The notes beneath the pieces were generated by a model, which saw only the letters and a list, made by a program, of their open reading frames with translations, was not told the DNA's origin and searched no databases. This document shows positions 25,901-33,939 of a stretch of DNA of 64,000 nt, one piece after another. Made by a program: the position numbers and the translations under genes. The stretch is from Streptomyces sp. 1222.5 (GTDB lineage Bacteria > Actinomycetota > Actinomycetes > Streptomycetales > Streptomycetaceae): NCBI RefSeq assembly GCF_900105245.1, contig NZ_FNSZ01000001.1:5826001-5890000 (forward strand), given 5' to 3'. Within the stretch, counting starts at the first letter, position 1, and the number at the start of each line of letters is the position of its first letter.

Positions 25901-27487
25901 CTGGGCCGGGCCATCCGGGAGATCAACGTCTACGCGCTGGCCCGGATCGAGCACCGGCACGACACCATCCAGCTGCACCGACTGGTCCAGGCGGTGCTGG
26001 TCAACCGCATGTCCCCGCAGCAGCAGGCGGACATGCGGCACGGCGCGCACCTGCTCCTCGCCGACGCCAACCCCAACAGCCCGGGCTCGCGCGAGCTGTG
26101 GCCGCGCTACCAGGCACTGCTGCCGCACGTGGTGGTGTCCCGGGCCGTGGAGTGCGAATCCCCCTGGGTGCGCGGCCTGGTCCGGGGCATCGTGGAGTTC
26201 CTCTACGTGTGGGGCGACCACGACGGCGCCGCGGCGATGGCCCGCGAGGCGCTGGAGATCTGGACCGAAAAGTTCGGCGCCGAGGACCTCCAGACGCTGC
26301 AGATGGCGAAGTGGCTGGCCTTCCTGCTGCGCATGCTCGGCGAGTACCGGGAGGCCGCCGAGATGATGCAGCGCACCGCCGACACCTACATCCGGATCGC
26401 GGGCGAGGACGACGAAGGCACCCTGGACGCCCTCATCCAGCTCTGCAGCGGTCTGCGGCTCAGGGCCGAGATGCCCAGGGCGCTGGAGATCAACCGGTCG
26501 GTCTACGACCGCTCGCTGCGGGCCTTCGGCGAGGACGACCCGGCCACGCTCCGCGCGGCCCACAGCCTCGGTGTCGGCCTGCGGCTGATGGGCCTGTACC
26601 AGGAGGCGCGGGAACGCGACACGGAGACGGCCCGGCTGCGCGCCGTCACGCTCGGCGAGAACCACCTCGACACCCTGAGCACCCTCAGCGGTCTCTCCAT
26701 CGACCTGCGGGAGACCGGCGACTACCTGGGAGCCGTCGTCCACCAGGAGGACGTGTACACCCGCTACATCGACAACTACGGCGAGGACAACCCCGCAAGC
26801 GTCAGCTGCGCCCGGGTCCTCGCGGTGTGCCGCCGTCGCGCGGGCGACCACGAGGGGGCCCTGCAACTCGGCGAACAGGCCCTGACGAAGTTCGAGAGCC
26901 GCTACGGCGCCGACCACCCGGACGCCGTCGCCTGCGCGGCGAACCTGGTCAACGACCTCAGGCAGGACGGCCAGTTGCCGCGGTCCAAGGAGCTCGGCGA
27001 GGCGACCGTCGTGCGCTACGCGGCGAAGCTCGGCGGCGCCCACCCGTACACGCTGTCCGCCCGCACGAACGTGGCCATCACCCTGCGGCAGCTCGGGGAG
27101 CTCGGCGCCGCCGACGAGCACCTCGACGCGGCGCTGCCCGGCATGCGCGAGTCCCTGGGCGAGGAGCACATCCTCACCCTGACCGCCGCCCTCGGCACGG
27201 CCACCCAGCACAGTGCCCATGGGCGGCACGCGGAAGCCCTGGAACTGGACAGCAAGTCGCTGGAGATCCTGACCCGCAACCAGGGCGAGGACCACCCGAC
27301 CACCCTGGCCTGCGCCAACAACGTGGTCCTCGACCTGCGGGCACTGGGCCGCGACGACGAGGCCACGGCACTGCACACCGAGACCCTGACGCGCTTCCGC
27401 CGTACGCTCGGTGAGAGCCACCCCGCGACCACGGCCGCCGCCAGCAGCCGGCGCGCCGAGGTGGACATCGCGCCCGTGCCGTTCTAG
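22949..27487 (+). CDS. fxsT: vWA/SAV_2336-like - NB-ARC - TPR protein (FxsT type)
   Basis: A 1512-residue multidomain protein. Residues 1-40 are a SAV_2336-type N-terminal helix (VELAEALWLHAYQ), then a Pro/Gly/Ala-rich linker. Residues about 200-410 are a vWA-like domain (FDLVLVVDDHPTMVIW, IVLVLTDGLGPLW). Residues about 435-610 are a helical region (TAFRLATHLAAAVLE). After a polar linker, an NB-ARC STAND NTPase starts near residue 698 (NFVGREDLLEQV) with P-loop GMGGVGKSQIA, Walker B WLLVFDN and LPLAIEQAAAW. From about residue 1050 there are ten or so tetratricopeptide-like repeats. It supplies the vWA partner of the VMAP system and also a STAND sensor. Proteins of this architecture are annotated as FxSxx-COOH system TPR proteins. 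Confidence 0.85.
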   Translation: MGEEPRPYPEPVELAEALWLHAYQTLAARLPPSDRPPQSRPSTPPGLSGLPEPSGRQAAGPGPEDPPGEPADGGPRAAEGSRPEPRTAPAADRAAAGGREGPGGGRPWPSPAVDAPRTPLRYLRTGTDTSGSGAGAERRAVYGEAGAAVAPGPDLRDAPEIGRRLRPLKQVVPSASEVELDEEATAEHAAEDGLWLPYTRSADERRFDLVLVVDDHPTMVIWQQTITEFTAVAEQLGAFRDVRVRRLGLREGPGGEEAVLRGPHPDDERAGAPGELVDRTGRRIVLVLTDGLGPLWRGDAGRAALELWGAAGPVAVVHLLSQRDWHRTAVVPRQARLHSPRAGARNTELSVHFPPEQRDPFDPPPDKWTVAVPVLELDADWLGRWARLVAGDESGRVDAPVLLLGVPERPVPDDDREPPLDVPVPSVRERIRRFRSHATPTAFRLATHLAAAVLEPRLVRDVQRKLVPEAQPVHLAELFLSGLLEQTPPGEPPGDPARIPLDFVDGAREELLSAAMRADTARVVSSVSDFYGDRFEAARGLHGALLAPEEAPDPPVTAESLPFVRVELAVLRALSGPYLLRARRISAALEGALPGASITQNTERMVHDVHNVDINSDTDGLIMTDTTASQHQREDGGAVNSNPAKGIPAPSPDGQSDAVSSSRGTPVPSAPQSTPSPHTTARTSVPAVWGNVPPNNPNFVGREDLLEQVREQLVTGDTSAVLPHALHGMGGVGKSQIAIEYVYRYASDYDVVWWIPSEQPTMILTALTELAHRLGLNVSSEANRAVPAVREALRRGHPYDRWLLVFDNAENVEAVRPYFPTGGTGKILITSRNQEWDRVARTLSVDVFTREESKALLRRRARNLSDGDADRLAEALGDLPLAIEQAAAWQAVTGMSVPEYLRLINEKIAELMLELVPSPDYPMSVAAAWDVSLRQLEQRNPAALQLLQVSSFFAPEPISRSLFNNSRSTTIAPELDEALRDPIKLGRAIREINVYALARIEHRHDTIQLHRLVQAVLVNRMSPQQQADMRHGAHLLLADANPNSPGSRELWPRYQALLPHVVVSRAVECESPWVRGLVRGIVEFLYVWGDHDGAAAMAREALEIWTEKFGAEDLQTLQMAKWLAFLLRMLGEYREAAEMMQRTADTYIRIAGEDDEGTLDALIQLCSGLRLRAEMPRALEINRSVYDRSLRAFGEDDPATLRAAHSLGVGLRLMGLYQEARERDTETARLRAVTLGENHLDTLSTLSGLSIDLRETGDYLGAVVHQEDVYTRYIDNYGEDNPASVSCARVLAVCRRRAGDHEGALQLGEQALTKFESRYGADHPDAVACAANLVNDLRQDGQLPRSKELGEATVVRYAAKLGGAHPYTLSARTNVAITLRQLGELGAADEHLDAALPGMRESLGEEHILTLTAALGTATQHSAHGRHAEALELDSKSLEILTRNQGEDHPTTLACANNVVLDLRALGRDDEATALHTETLTRFRRTLGESHPATTAAASSRRAEVDIAPVPF

Positions 27488-27505
27488 CCACCCCCTGGAA
27501 CGAGA

Positions 27506-27540
27506 GAGCCGGTCGGGCCCGCTCCGGGCCCGACCGGCTC
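27506..27540. terminator. Strong hairpin terminator after fxsT and the convergent antiporter gene
   Basis: A perfect 15-bp inverted repeat (GAGCCGGTCGGGCCC / GGGCCCGACCGGCTC) with a 5-base loop lies 18 bases after the fxsT stop and 41 bases beyond the antiporter stop. It can serve both strands and separates the core operon from what follows. Confidence 0.85.
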
Positions 27541-27581
27541 CACGTGTGGGTGGTGCCGTCCGAGGCGCTACGTCCGCGGCG

Positions 27582-28931
27582 CTACGTCCGCGGGGCCGGC
27601 TCGGCGTCCGCGGCGGGGGACTGCCCCGGCTCCGGCCCGGGCCGGCTGTCCGGCACCTTCTCGTCGTAGCGGGCGTCACCGGCGTGTCCGGGCAGCGGCG
27701 GGCTGTCCGGGCGGTACAGCAGTGTCAGCAGCGGACCGGTGGCCGCGGTGGTGAGCAGCGCCATCACGACCAGCAGGGCGTACAGACGCGAGCCGATCAC
27801 CCCGGCCTCCAGCCCGACGTTGAGCACGATGAGTTCGGTCAGCCCGCGGGTGTTGAGCAGGACGCCGATCACCACCGAGTCGCGCCACGGCATCCGGGCC
27901 GCGCGGGCCGAGAGGGCCCCTGCGGCCACCTTGCCCACGACCGCCGTGACACATATCAACCCCAGGAGCAGCAGGTCGGAGCTTCGCAGCCCGCTGAGCC
28001 GGACGGCCATCCCGGAGATCGCGAAGAACACCGGCAGCAGCAGTCCGCCGGTCTCCTGGAGCGGGCGCAGCAGCCGGCTGTCCGGCACACCGTCGGGCTG
28101 GCGGGGCATGATGAGCCCGGCCAGCAGCGCGCCGAAGATGACGTGCAGCCCGAGCGCACTGGTGGCCCAGGCCGAACCGAGGGCCACGGCGACCGCGACG
28201 GGCACCTGGTTGGTCATCAGGGCGCCCGGCCTGCGCATCCACCACACCAGCAGGGGCCGTACGGCGAAGAGCATCACCAGCACGTACCCGGCGAGCAGGG
28301 CCACCCGGACGGTCCAGGTCGGCGTCGATCCGCCTGTGCTGCCCACCAGCACCACGGCGAGCACCGGCCAGCTCAGCGCGTCGATGACACCCGCGGCGGC
28401 CATGGCGATGACGGCCGGCCTGGTGCCGGCCACCCCCTGGTCCCTGATGATGCTGGCGAGGACGGGCACCGCCGTGATGGACAGCGCGACCGCCATGTAG
28501 AGGGTGAAGGTGGCGTCGACCGGACGGCCGCCGTTGGCGGAGCCGAATCCTCCGGGAAAGAGCAGGACGGCTCCGGCGCCCATCAGCATGGGAATGGCGA
28601 ATCCACCCAGCGAGACGGCGGTCACCGCATTCTGGCCGCGCAGCATACGCAGGTCCAGCTCATATCCGACGGCGAAGAGAAAGAGGACCAGCGCCACTTG
28701 TGACAGGGAGGTCAGAATGGGCTGGATCTGCTTCGGGAAGAGGGTTTCGTAAACGCCGCCCGGGACGAGCCCCAGCAGGCTGGGGCCGAGGGCGATGCCC
28801 GCGAACAACTGGCCGATGACCGGCGGCTGACCGAGCCTGCGGGCCACCGCGCCCATGGTGTACGAAGCCGTGATCACCACCGCGAGAGCGGCTACCACAT
28901 GGGTGACGATGGCGTCCGTGCTCACCGGCAT
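27582..28931 (-). CDS. CPA2-family cation/proton antiporter
   Basis: A 449-residue integral membrane protein with about 12-13 hydrophobic segments. The family sequence starts with AVARRLGQPPVIGQLFAGIALGPSLLG. The ion-binding Asp expected in the fifth or sixth helix is probably that of AAAGVIDALSWPVLAVVLV, and NTRGLTELIVLNVGLE is the family's later conserved segment. It exchanges Na+ or K+ for H+. It has no TrkA-N regulatory domain, so it is shorter than KefB/C. It sits on the opposite strand inside the VMAP region, between the core operon and the effector operon; whether this is functional (a membrane or ion effector) or accidental is open. GGAAGGGGG precedes the ATG. Confidence 0.85.
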   Translation of the reverse strand: MPVSTDAIVTHVVAALAVVITASYTMGAVARRLGQPPVIGQLFAGIALGPSLLGLVPGGVYETLFPKQIQPILTSLSQVALVLFLFAVGYELDLRMLRGQNAVTAVSLGGFAIPMLMGAGAVLLFPGGFGSANGGRPVDATFTLYMAVALSITAVPVLASIIRDQGVAGTRPAVIAMAAAGVIDALSWPVLAVVLVGSTGGSTPTWTVRVALLAGYVLVMLFAVRPLLVWWMRRPGALMTNQVPVAVAVALGSAWATSALGLHVIFGALLAGLIMPRQPDGVPDSRLLRPLQETGGLLLPVFFAISGMAVRLSGLRSSDLLLLGLICVTAVVGKVAAGALSARAARMPWRDSVVIGVLLNTRGLTELIVLNVGLEAGVIGSRLYALLVVMALLTTAATGPLLTLLYRPDSPPLPGHAGDARYDEKVPDSRPGPEPGQSPAADAEPAPRT

Positions 28932-29049
28932 CCCCCTTCCGGCAAGTGCCGCCGCAGTGGCGGAGTCTGTACGGAGTGTAGCCGGTTTCGGGCAAACGGC
29001 CTATTGTTGCCTGCACTTGGTATATGCCGTCACGAGCGGGGGGTCGGCA

Positions 29050-30264
29050 GTGACGACGGTGTTATTCGTACACGGCACCGGGGTGCGCGAGCCGGGTTTC
29101 AGTGAAACCCTGGAACGCGTACAGCAAGGTTTCCGGTCGCTACGCCCGGAAATCCGGATAAATTCCTGCTATTGGGGGGGAAGCGCAGGATCGGTACTCC
29201 ACTCGAACGGTGTCTCCGTGCCGGGGTACGCGACCGGGCGTGACATTCCCGGCGTGCGCGCCGTCGACGAGCGGGACGGCGACCTCGACGCGGACGTCGA
29301 GTTCTGGGGACTCCTCTATCTGGACCCGCTGCTCGAACTCCGACTGCTCGCCTCGGAGTCCGCGGCCCCGGCCGAGCTGGCGCCGGGAGCCCGGCCGCCG
29401 GGCGAGGACATCTCCGCGGCGGCCCTGACGCTCACCTCGGACGCCCGGCTGCGCGGACTGCTCGAGGAGGCCGGGACCGGCGACGACTTCGCCGCCGCCG
29501 TGGCCGCCGTGCTCACCGCGCCGGACTGCCGGCGCTTCCTGCGCGATCCCGCCGCGGAGGACCCGGCGGCCGTGCTGGCGCGGGCGTTCCTCGCGGAGGC
29601 GGTACGGCGGCGGGCCGGGGAGGAAGGACCGGCGCCCGCCCTCGACGGCACCGCGCGGGACGAGGCGGTCGCCCGGATCACCGAACTGCTCCCAGGGACG
29701 GCCGGCCCGGGAACGCACCGCGGACCGGTGACCCGGAAGGTCAAGCGGATGGCCGGACGGCTGGCGCTCGGGCTCGCCTCCGCCCAGGCGGTGAAACGGC
29801 GTTCGGCGCTCACGGACGCCGCCCACCCGGCCGCGGGCGACGTGCTGCTCTACCTCTCCCGGGGCGCCGCCGTCCGCGAGGCGATCGCGGAGGCGGTGCG
29901 TACGGCGGAGCCGCCCGTCGTGCTCCTCGCGCACAGCCTCGGCGGCATCGCCTCGCTCGACCTGCTCGTGCTGCGCCCCCTGCCCGAGGTCGCGCTGCTG
30001 GTCACCGTCGGCTCGCAGGCGCCGTTCCTCTACGAACTGGGCGCGCTGCCCAGCCTGGAGCACGGCAGCCCGCTGCCCGCGCACGTACCGCGCTGGCTGA
30101 ACGTGTACGACCGGCGGGACCTGCTCAGCTACCTCGGGGCGGGCGTGTTCCCCGGCCGGGTCGACGACCTCGCCGTGGACAGCCGGCAGCCCTTCCCGCT
30201 CTCGCACAGCGCCTACTGGAGCAACCCCGAGCTGTACCGGCTCCTCGCGGGGGAGCTGCCGTGA
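29050..30264 (+). CDS. Alpha/beta hydrolase (lipase/esterase-like), probable effector
   Basis: A 404-residue protein of the alpha/beta-hydrolase fold. The oxyanion loop is TVLFVHGTGVREPGF at the N-terminus, the nucleophile elbow is LLAHSLGGIASLDLL with Ser296, and a possible catalytic His is in the C-terminal LSHSAYWSNPEL. A long, variable helical insertion (about residues 100-260) separates them. There is no signal peptide, so it acts inside the cell, for example on lipids or thioesters. The GTG at 29050 follows a G-rich ribosome site. The stop overlaps the caspase start (GTGA), so the two are co-translated. Confidence 0.78.
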   Translation: MTTVLFVHGTGVREPGFSETLERVQQGFRSLRPEIRINSCYWGGSAGSVLHSNGVSVPGYATGRDIPGVRAVDERDGDLDADVEFWGLLYLDPLLELRLLASESAAPAELAPGARPPGEDISAAALTLTSDARLRGLLEEAGTGDDFAAAVAAVLTAPDCRRFLRDPAAEDPAAVLARAFLAEAVRRRAGEEGPAPALDGTARDEAVARITELLPGTAGPGTHRGPVTRKVKRMAGRLALGLASAQAVKRRSALTDAAHPAAGDVLLYLSRGAAVREAIAEAVRTAEPPVVLLAHSLGGIASLDLLVLRPLPEVALLVTVGSQAPFLYELGALPSLEHGSPLPAHVPRWLNVYDRRDLLSYLGAGVFPGRVDDLAVDSRQPFPLSHSAYWSNPELYRLLAGELP

Positions 30265-31364
30265 CCGCCGCCGCGCGCCCGGACCGTACGTACGCCGTCG
30301 TGGCCGGAGTGGAACGGTATGCCGCCGGGCCGTCCTGGGACCTGCCCGGGCCCGCCGCCGACGCCCGCCGCTTCACCGCGTGGCTGCGCGGACGAGGGGT
30401 CCCCGCCGCCCACATCCACCTGCTGCTGGAGGAGCTGCCCGGGGCCGGTGGGCCGGACGTCGACGTCCGTGCGGGGACCGCCGTACGGGAGACGGTGCAG
30501 GAGGTGCTGACCCGACGGCTGCCCCGCCTGGAGGGCGATCTGCTGTGGGTGTTCTGGGGCGGGCACGGCGTCACCGACCCGCAGGGGCACCGCCGGCTCT
30601 TCTACGCCGACGCCGGCACCGACGACAAGCGGAACCTGGACCTGGACGCGTGGCTGAACGCCTTCACCACCGATCTGCTGCCCGGCTTCGGACGGCAGAT
30701 CTGGCTGGTGGACTCCTGCCAGACCTTCGTCGAGGACCTCGGCCTCGCCCGCTCACTGCCGACCGAACTCCCCCCGGGCGGCGACCGGTTGCCCGGCCGG
30801 GAGCAGTTCGTCCTGCTGGCGTCCGCCCCCGGGCAGCGGGCGGTCAACGACCCTGCGCGGCGGACCGGGGTGTTCTCCCGTGCCGCCCTGGCCGCCCTGA
30901 CCGCGGCGGGCGGCGAGAGCTGGCCGCCGGACATGGGCAAGGTCGCGGACGGCGTGATCGGGCAGTTCACCGGCGGGACACAGCGGCCCACCTCGCTCTG
31001 GTACCGGTCCTGGACCAGCGACGTACGCCAACTGGTCTTCCCCGACGCGCGGCGCCGGGAGGAACCGGTGCCGGACGCGGCACTGAGCGAACTGGTCAAC
31101 CTGCTCGCCGGGTGGCCCGGCATGACGGACCGGGACCAGCGCCAGCTCGTCCTCGGCATGCTGCCCGCCGACCTGTCCTCCTCCATCCCCCGGCTGGGGG
31201 CCCCGCGCCCCGACATCATCAGCATCGTCCGGACCTGCCGGCGCCACCCGGGCGGACTGGCCGCCCTGGTGGAGGCGGTCACCCTGATCGAACCGGGCTC
31301 GCTGGAGCAGCGGGAACTGAAGGACTGGGCGGCGCGCTGGCTCGCTCCGGAACAGGGCGCCTGA
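30261..31364 (+). CDS. Caspase-family protease with C-terminal EAD2 domain
   Basis: A 367-residue clan CD cysteine peptidase. The N-terminal caspase domain begins YAVVAGVERYAAG, the catalytic His102 lies in VFWGGHGVT and Cys153 in LVDSCQTFV. Residues about 275-345 are an EAD2 domain (LVNLLAGWPGMTDRDQRQLV ... ISIVRTCRRHPGGLAALVEA), similar to the one that opens the VMAP protein 10 kb upstream. In Aravind-type analyses EADs link effectors to NTP-dependent sensors through like-with-like contacts, so this is the likely proteolytic effector of VMAP system 1. Target proteins are unknown. Confidence 0.85.
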   Translation: MTAAARPDRTYAVVAGVERYAAGPSWDLPGPAADARRFTAWLRGRGVPAAHIHLLLEELPGAGGPDVDVRAGTAVRETVQEVLTRRLPRLEGDLLWVFWGGHGVTDPQGHRRLFYADAGTDDKRNLDLDAWLNAFTTDLLPGFGRQIWLVDSCQTFVEDLGLARSLPTELPPGGDRLPGREQFVLLASAPGQRAVNDPARRTGVFSRAALAALTAAGGESWPPDMGKVADGVIGQFTGGTQRPTSLWYRSWTSDVRQLVFPDARRREEPVPDAALSELVNLLAGWPGMTDRDQRQLVLGMLPADLSSSIPRLGAPRPDIISIVRTCRRHPGGLAALVEAVTLIEPGSLEQRELKDWAARWLAPEQGA

Positions 31365-31450
31365 CCGGCTGATCACGGTCTTCCCGAACACTTCCGCCAT
31401 GCGTCATCATGAAGTCATCGGGATGCAGGGCGTTCACAGGGGGATGTCGC

Positions 31451-31633
31451 ATGGATACGTCCGCGGAGTTCATGGGATCCGAACTGGCCGATCTCAGCGA
31501 CGTCCCACTCTCCGCCCTCAGGTCGCAGAGCGCCGACGTCTACGCGCGCTCACTGAACAGGCTGCTCTGTCAGGTCGAGCGGCCGCGGGTCAACTTCTCC
31601 GGTGGTGAGGGACCGCCCGGACGGACCGCCTGA
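31451..31633 (+). CDS. FxsA-like ribosomal peptide precursor (atypical C-terminus)
   Basis: A 60-residue peptide. The leader resembles FxsA precursors: ELADLSDVPLSALRSQSAD followed by VYARSLNRLLCQVERP. FxsA peptides usually end with F-x-S-x-x at the very C-terminus; here the corresponding segment is RVNFSGG and continues for seven more residues (EGPPGRTA end). The ATG at 31451 follows AGGGGG at good spacing. It lies 21 bases before the HExxH hydroxylase gene, whose family is known to act on such peptides. No radical SAM cyclophane maturase (FxsB) is present in this window. Confidence 0.65.
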   Translation: MDTSAEFMGSELADLSDVPLSALRSQSADVYARSLNRLLCQVERPRVNFSGGEGPPGRTA

Positions 31634-31654
31634 CGGTTCCCGGGGAGGAGACCT

Positions 31655-33451
31655 GTGCAGACCGACGGACGTTCCGGACGCCCCCGTGCCGCGCACCATC
31701 TCATCCCCTCGGCGTACTTCGAGGACCTGGCCGCGGGCCGGGGAGGCCCGGGGACGATCCGTTTCCTGCGGCGGACCGAGTACAGCAGGCGCCTTCTGCT
31801 GCTGCGCGCCCTGCTCGACACCATGGCTTCCACCCCCGGCGCGCTGGGTCCCCTCCCTCCCGTCGACAGCGCCTGGGACACCCTGACCGCGGCTCAGGAG
31901 GAGGCTCCGGAGGAGTTCCGCGAGCTGCTGCTGCACCCGCAGATCGGCAGCTGGCTGGGACACAGCCTCCGGCGGCTGACCCACACGGCCTGGGGGGACG
32001 GGCCGTTGTGGACGGACCTCGGCCATCTGTTCGCGGTGTGCTCCGTCGCCGCGCTGCGCGCGGGGCTGCCGTTGCGCACCACCGTGCCGGTGCGGGACGG
32101 CACCGCGATGTTCCCCACTCTCGGGCTGGCCCGCTTATCGGGCCGTCCGCACTGGGGGACCGCGGAAGTCGTCGTGGCCGAGGGCCGGTTGCGGGTCGAC
32201 GCGTACGGCGAGAGCGTGGGGCCGCCCGAGCCGCCCGGGACCCCCGGCGGCGACGTGCCCGGCTGGCAGGGACTGCGCACCCTGCGCGCGGACGCGGCCG
32301 GGCGGCCGGTGGCCGTCCTGCTCGACGACATCGACCCCTACCGGGACCTCGGCGAGCCGTTGCCGCCGCGCCGCCTCGGCAAGGACCGGATCACGCGCTG
32401 GCAGGAGCTGTTCGGCGGCGCGCTGGGCCTGCTGACGCGTGTCGACCCGGGCACGGCCGCGGCGGTCGCCGAGGGACTGCGCACCCTCACCGACGTGGAA
32501 CCGGCGCCCGGCGGGGTGGTCCTCAGCGCCTCCTCCGGCGACGCCTTCGGCGGAGTGCTGACCTCGCTGCCTCCCGATCCGGTGACCCTGGCGGTCACCC
32601 TGGTCCACGAGTTCCAGCACACCAAACTGGGCGCGCTGTTGCATCTGCTGACGCTGGAACAGGACAGCGGTGCCGAGCGGCACTACGCCCCCTGGCGGGA
32701 CGATCCCCGGCCCCTCGGCGGACTGCTTCAGGGCGCGTACGCCTTCCTGGGCGTCACCGACTTCTGGTCCCGCTACCTGGACGAGGCACCGCGCGCCGAA
32801 CGCCCCCTCGCCGCATTCGAGTTCGCGCTGCGCAGGCGGCAGACGGAGGAGGCCGTCCGGGTGCTGGCCGCCGATCCGGGACTGACCGGGCACGGGCGCC
32901 GGTTCCTGCGGGGCATGACCGCGCGGCTGTCCTCCTGGTGGGGGGACGACCGGATCCGGCCCGACGTCGCTGCCCTCGCCGAGTTCGCCGCGAGGGACCA
33001 CCGCACCGGCTGGCGGATACGGCATCTGAGCCCCGCCCCGGAGGACGCGCGCGCCCTCGCCCGGGCCTTCGCCGCGGGCATCCCGGCCGACTTCCGCATC
33101 GCCGGCTCCTCCGTCGTGCCGGATCTCGCCGCACCCTGGTCGCACGCCCGCACCGGGCTGATCCGGCGGCGCCTCGGTGCGCCGCCCGGCGCCGGGCGGC
33201 CCGCGGCGTCCGCCGCCGACCGCGCCCTCGTCTCGGGCGACCCCGCCGCCACGGACGCCTACGCCCGCCTGCTGGCCGACGACCCCGAATCCGCCGAGGC
33301 CTGGACCGGCCTCGTCTTTGCGACCGACCCCGACGGCACGCTCCTCGGCCGTCCCGAGCTGGCACGCGCCGTCCACCGTGAACTCCGCGTGTCCGGGACG
33401 CCGGCCGACCCGCGCCGAGTCACCCTCTGGCTCGCCTCCCGCCCGGCCTGA
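31655..33451 (+). CDS. aKG-HExxH-type peptide beta-hydroxylase (HEXXH motif protein)
   Basis: A 598-residue protein. The metal motif HEFQH (His318, Glu319, His322) lies in LVHEFQHTKLGALLHLLTL. The N-terminal part has the family opening HHLIPSAYFEDLAAGRGG. Members occur with FxSxx-COOH peptides, and several are annotated as alpha-ketoglutarate-dependent peptide beta-hydroxylases. The GTG at 31655 follows GGGGAGGAG at 5 bases. The neighbour upstream is the probable peptide substrate. The last 200 residues are helical and vary within the family. No other modification enzyme is in the operon. Confidence 0.8.
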   Translation: MQTDGRSGRPRAAHHLIPSAYFEDLAAGRGGPGTIRFLRRTEYSRRLLLLRALLDTMASTPGALGPLPPVDSAWDTLTAAQEEAPEEFRELLLHPQIGSWLGHSLRRLTHTAWGDGPLWTDLGHLFAVCSVAALRAGLPLRTTVPVRDGTAMFPTLGLARLSGRPHWGTAEVVVAEGRLRVDAYGESVGPPEPPGTPGGDVPGWQGLRTLRADAAGRPVAVLLDDIDPYRDLGEPLPPRRLGKDRITRWQELFGGALGLLTRVDPGTAAAVAEGLRTLTDVEPAPGGVVLSASSGDAFGGVLTSLPPDPVTLAVTLVHEFQHTKLGALLHLLTLEQDSGAERHYAPWRDDPRPLGGLLQGAYAFLGVTDFWSRYLDEAPRAERPLAAFEFALRRRQTEEAVRVLAADPGLTGHGRRFLRGMTARLSSWWGDDRIRPDVAALAEFAARDHRTGWRIRHLSPAPEDARALARAFAAGIPADFRIAGSSVVPDLAAPWSHARTGLIRRRLGAPPGAGRPAASAADRALVSGDPAATDAYARLLADDPESAEAWTGLVFATDPDGTLLGRPELARAVHRELRVSGTPADPRRVTLWLASRPA

Positions 33452-33699
33452 CCGGTTCCCCGTCGTCCGGACTCCGGCCGGGCCGCGCGTCAGCACCCCG
33501 TGGACAGGGCGTCGCAGCCGGATTTCGGGTGGTCTGTCGGGGTCTGTCGTCACGGGCCGTCATCGATCTTTCACAGGTTCCGGGCCGGGAGGCGTCGAAC
33601 ACTCCTGTGGTTTGCCGATAAGCTCGGCGGGACCGGAAGCGGCCACGGGGGCGTCGCGGACGTGACGCAGGACGACAGGACGCGTACCCGGAGGACACT

Positions 33700-33939
33700 G
33701 TGCCCGCCGTACTCCCTGCCTTAGCCGGCAGGCCGCCCCAACTCGGCCTTCTCCAGGCCGCCGTGGTCACTCCGCAGCCCGTCGGGCCGTCCGGGCCCCC
33801 CGGGCCCTCTCGCGTCCCCGGCCCGCGTTCACCCCTTCCGTCCTGTCATGCCCGCGTCATGCGGGTGTGGTCCCGGCCGCCGCGGTGCCGTCCCGCCTCC
33901 GACCCGTTCGCGACTCGGACTTTGGAGAGGACTCGATGA
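33700..33939 (+). CDS. Possible short leader ORF overlapping the cvnA start
   Basis: In the 484-base gap between the hydroxylase gene and cvnA, a 79-codon frame starts at GTG 33700 with a good GGAGGA site 5 bases upstream, and ends in a TGA that overlaps the cvnA ATG (ATGA at 33936-33939). The peptide is Pro/Arg-rich and matches nothing I know, so coding is doubtful; if translated it would couple to cvnA. The upstream part of the gap, 33452-33699, contains no other feature I can support. Confidence 0.25.
   Translation: MPAVLPALAGRPPQLGLLQAAVVTPQPVGPSGPPGPSRVPGPRSPLPSCHARVMRVWSRPPRCRPASDPFATRTLERTR

Noticed and set aside
19896..33500. Integrated mobile island with the CAT tRNA as attachment site
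   Set aside because: No integrase, relaxase or second copy of the tRNA 3' end was seen, and the tRNA has its own terminator directly after it.
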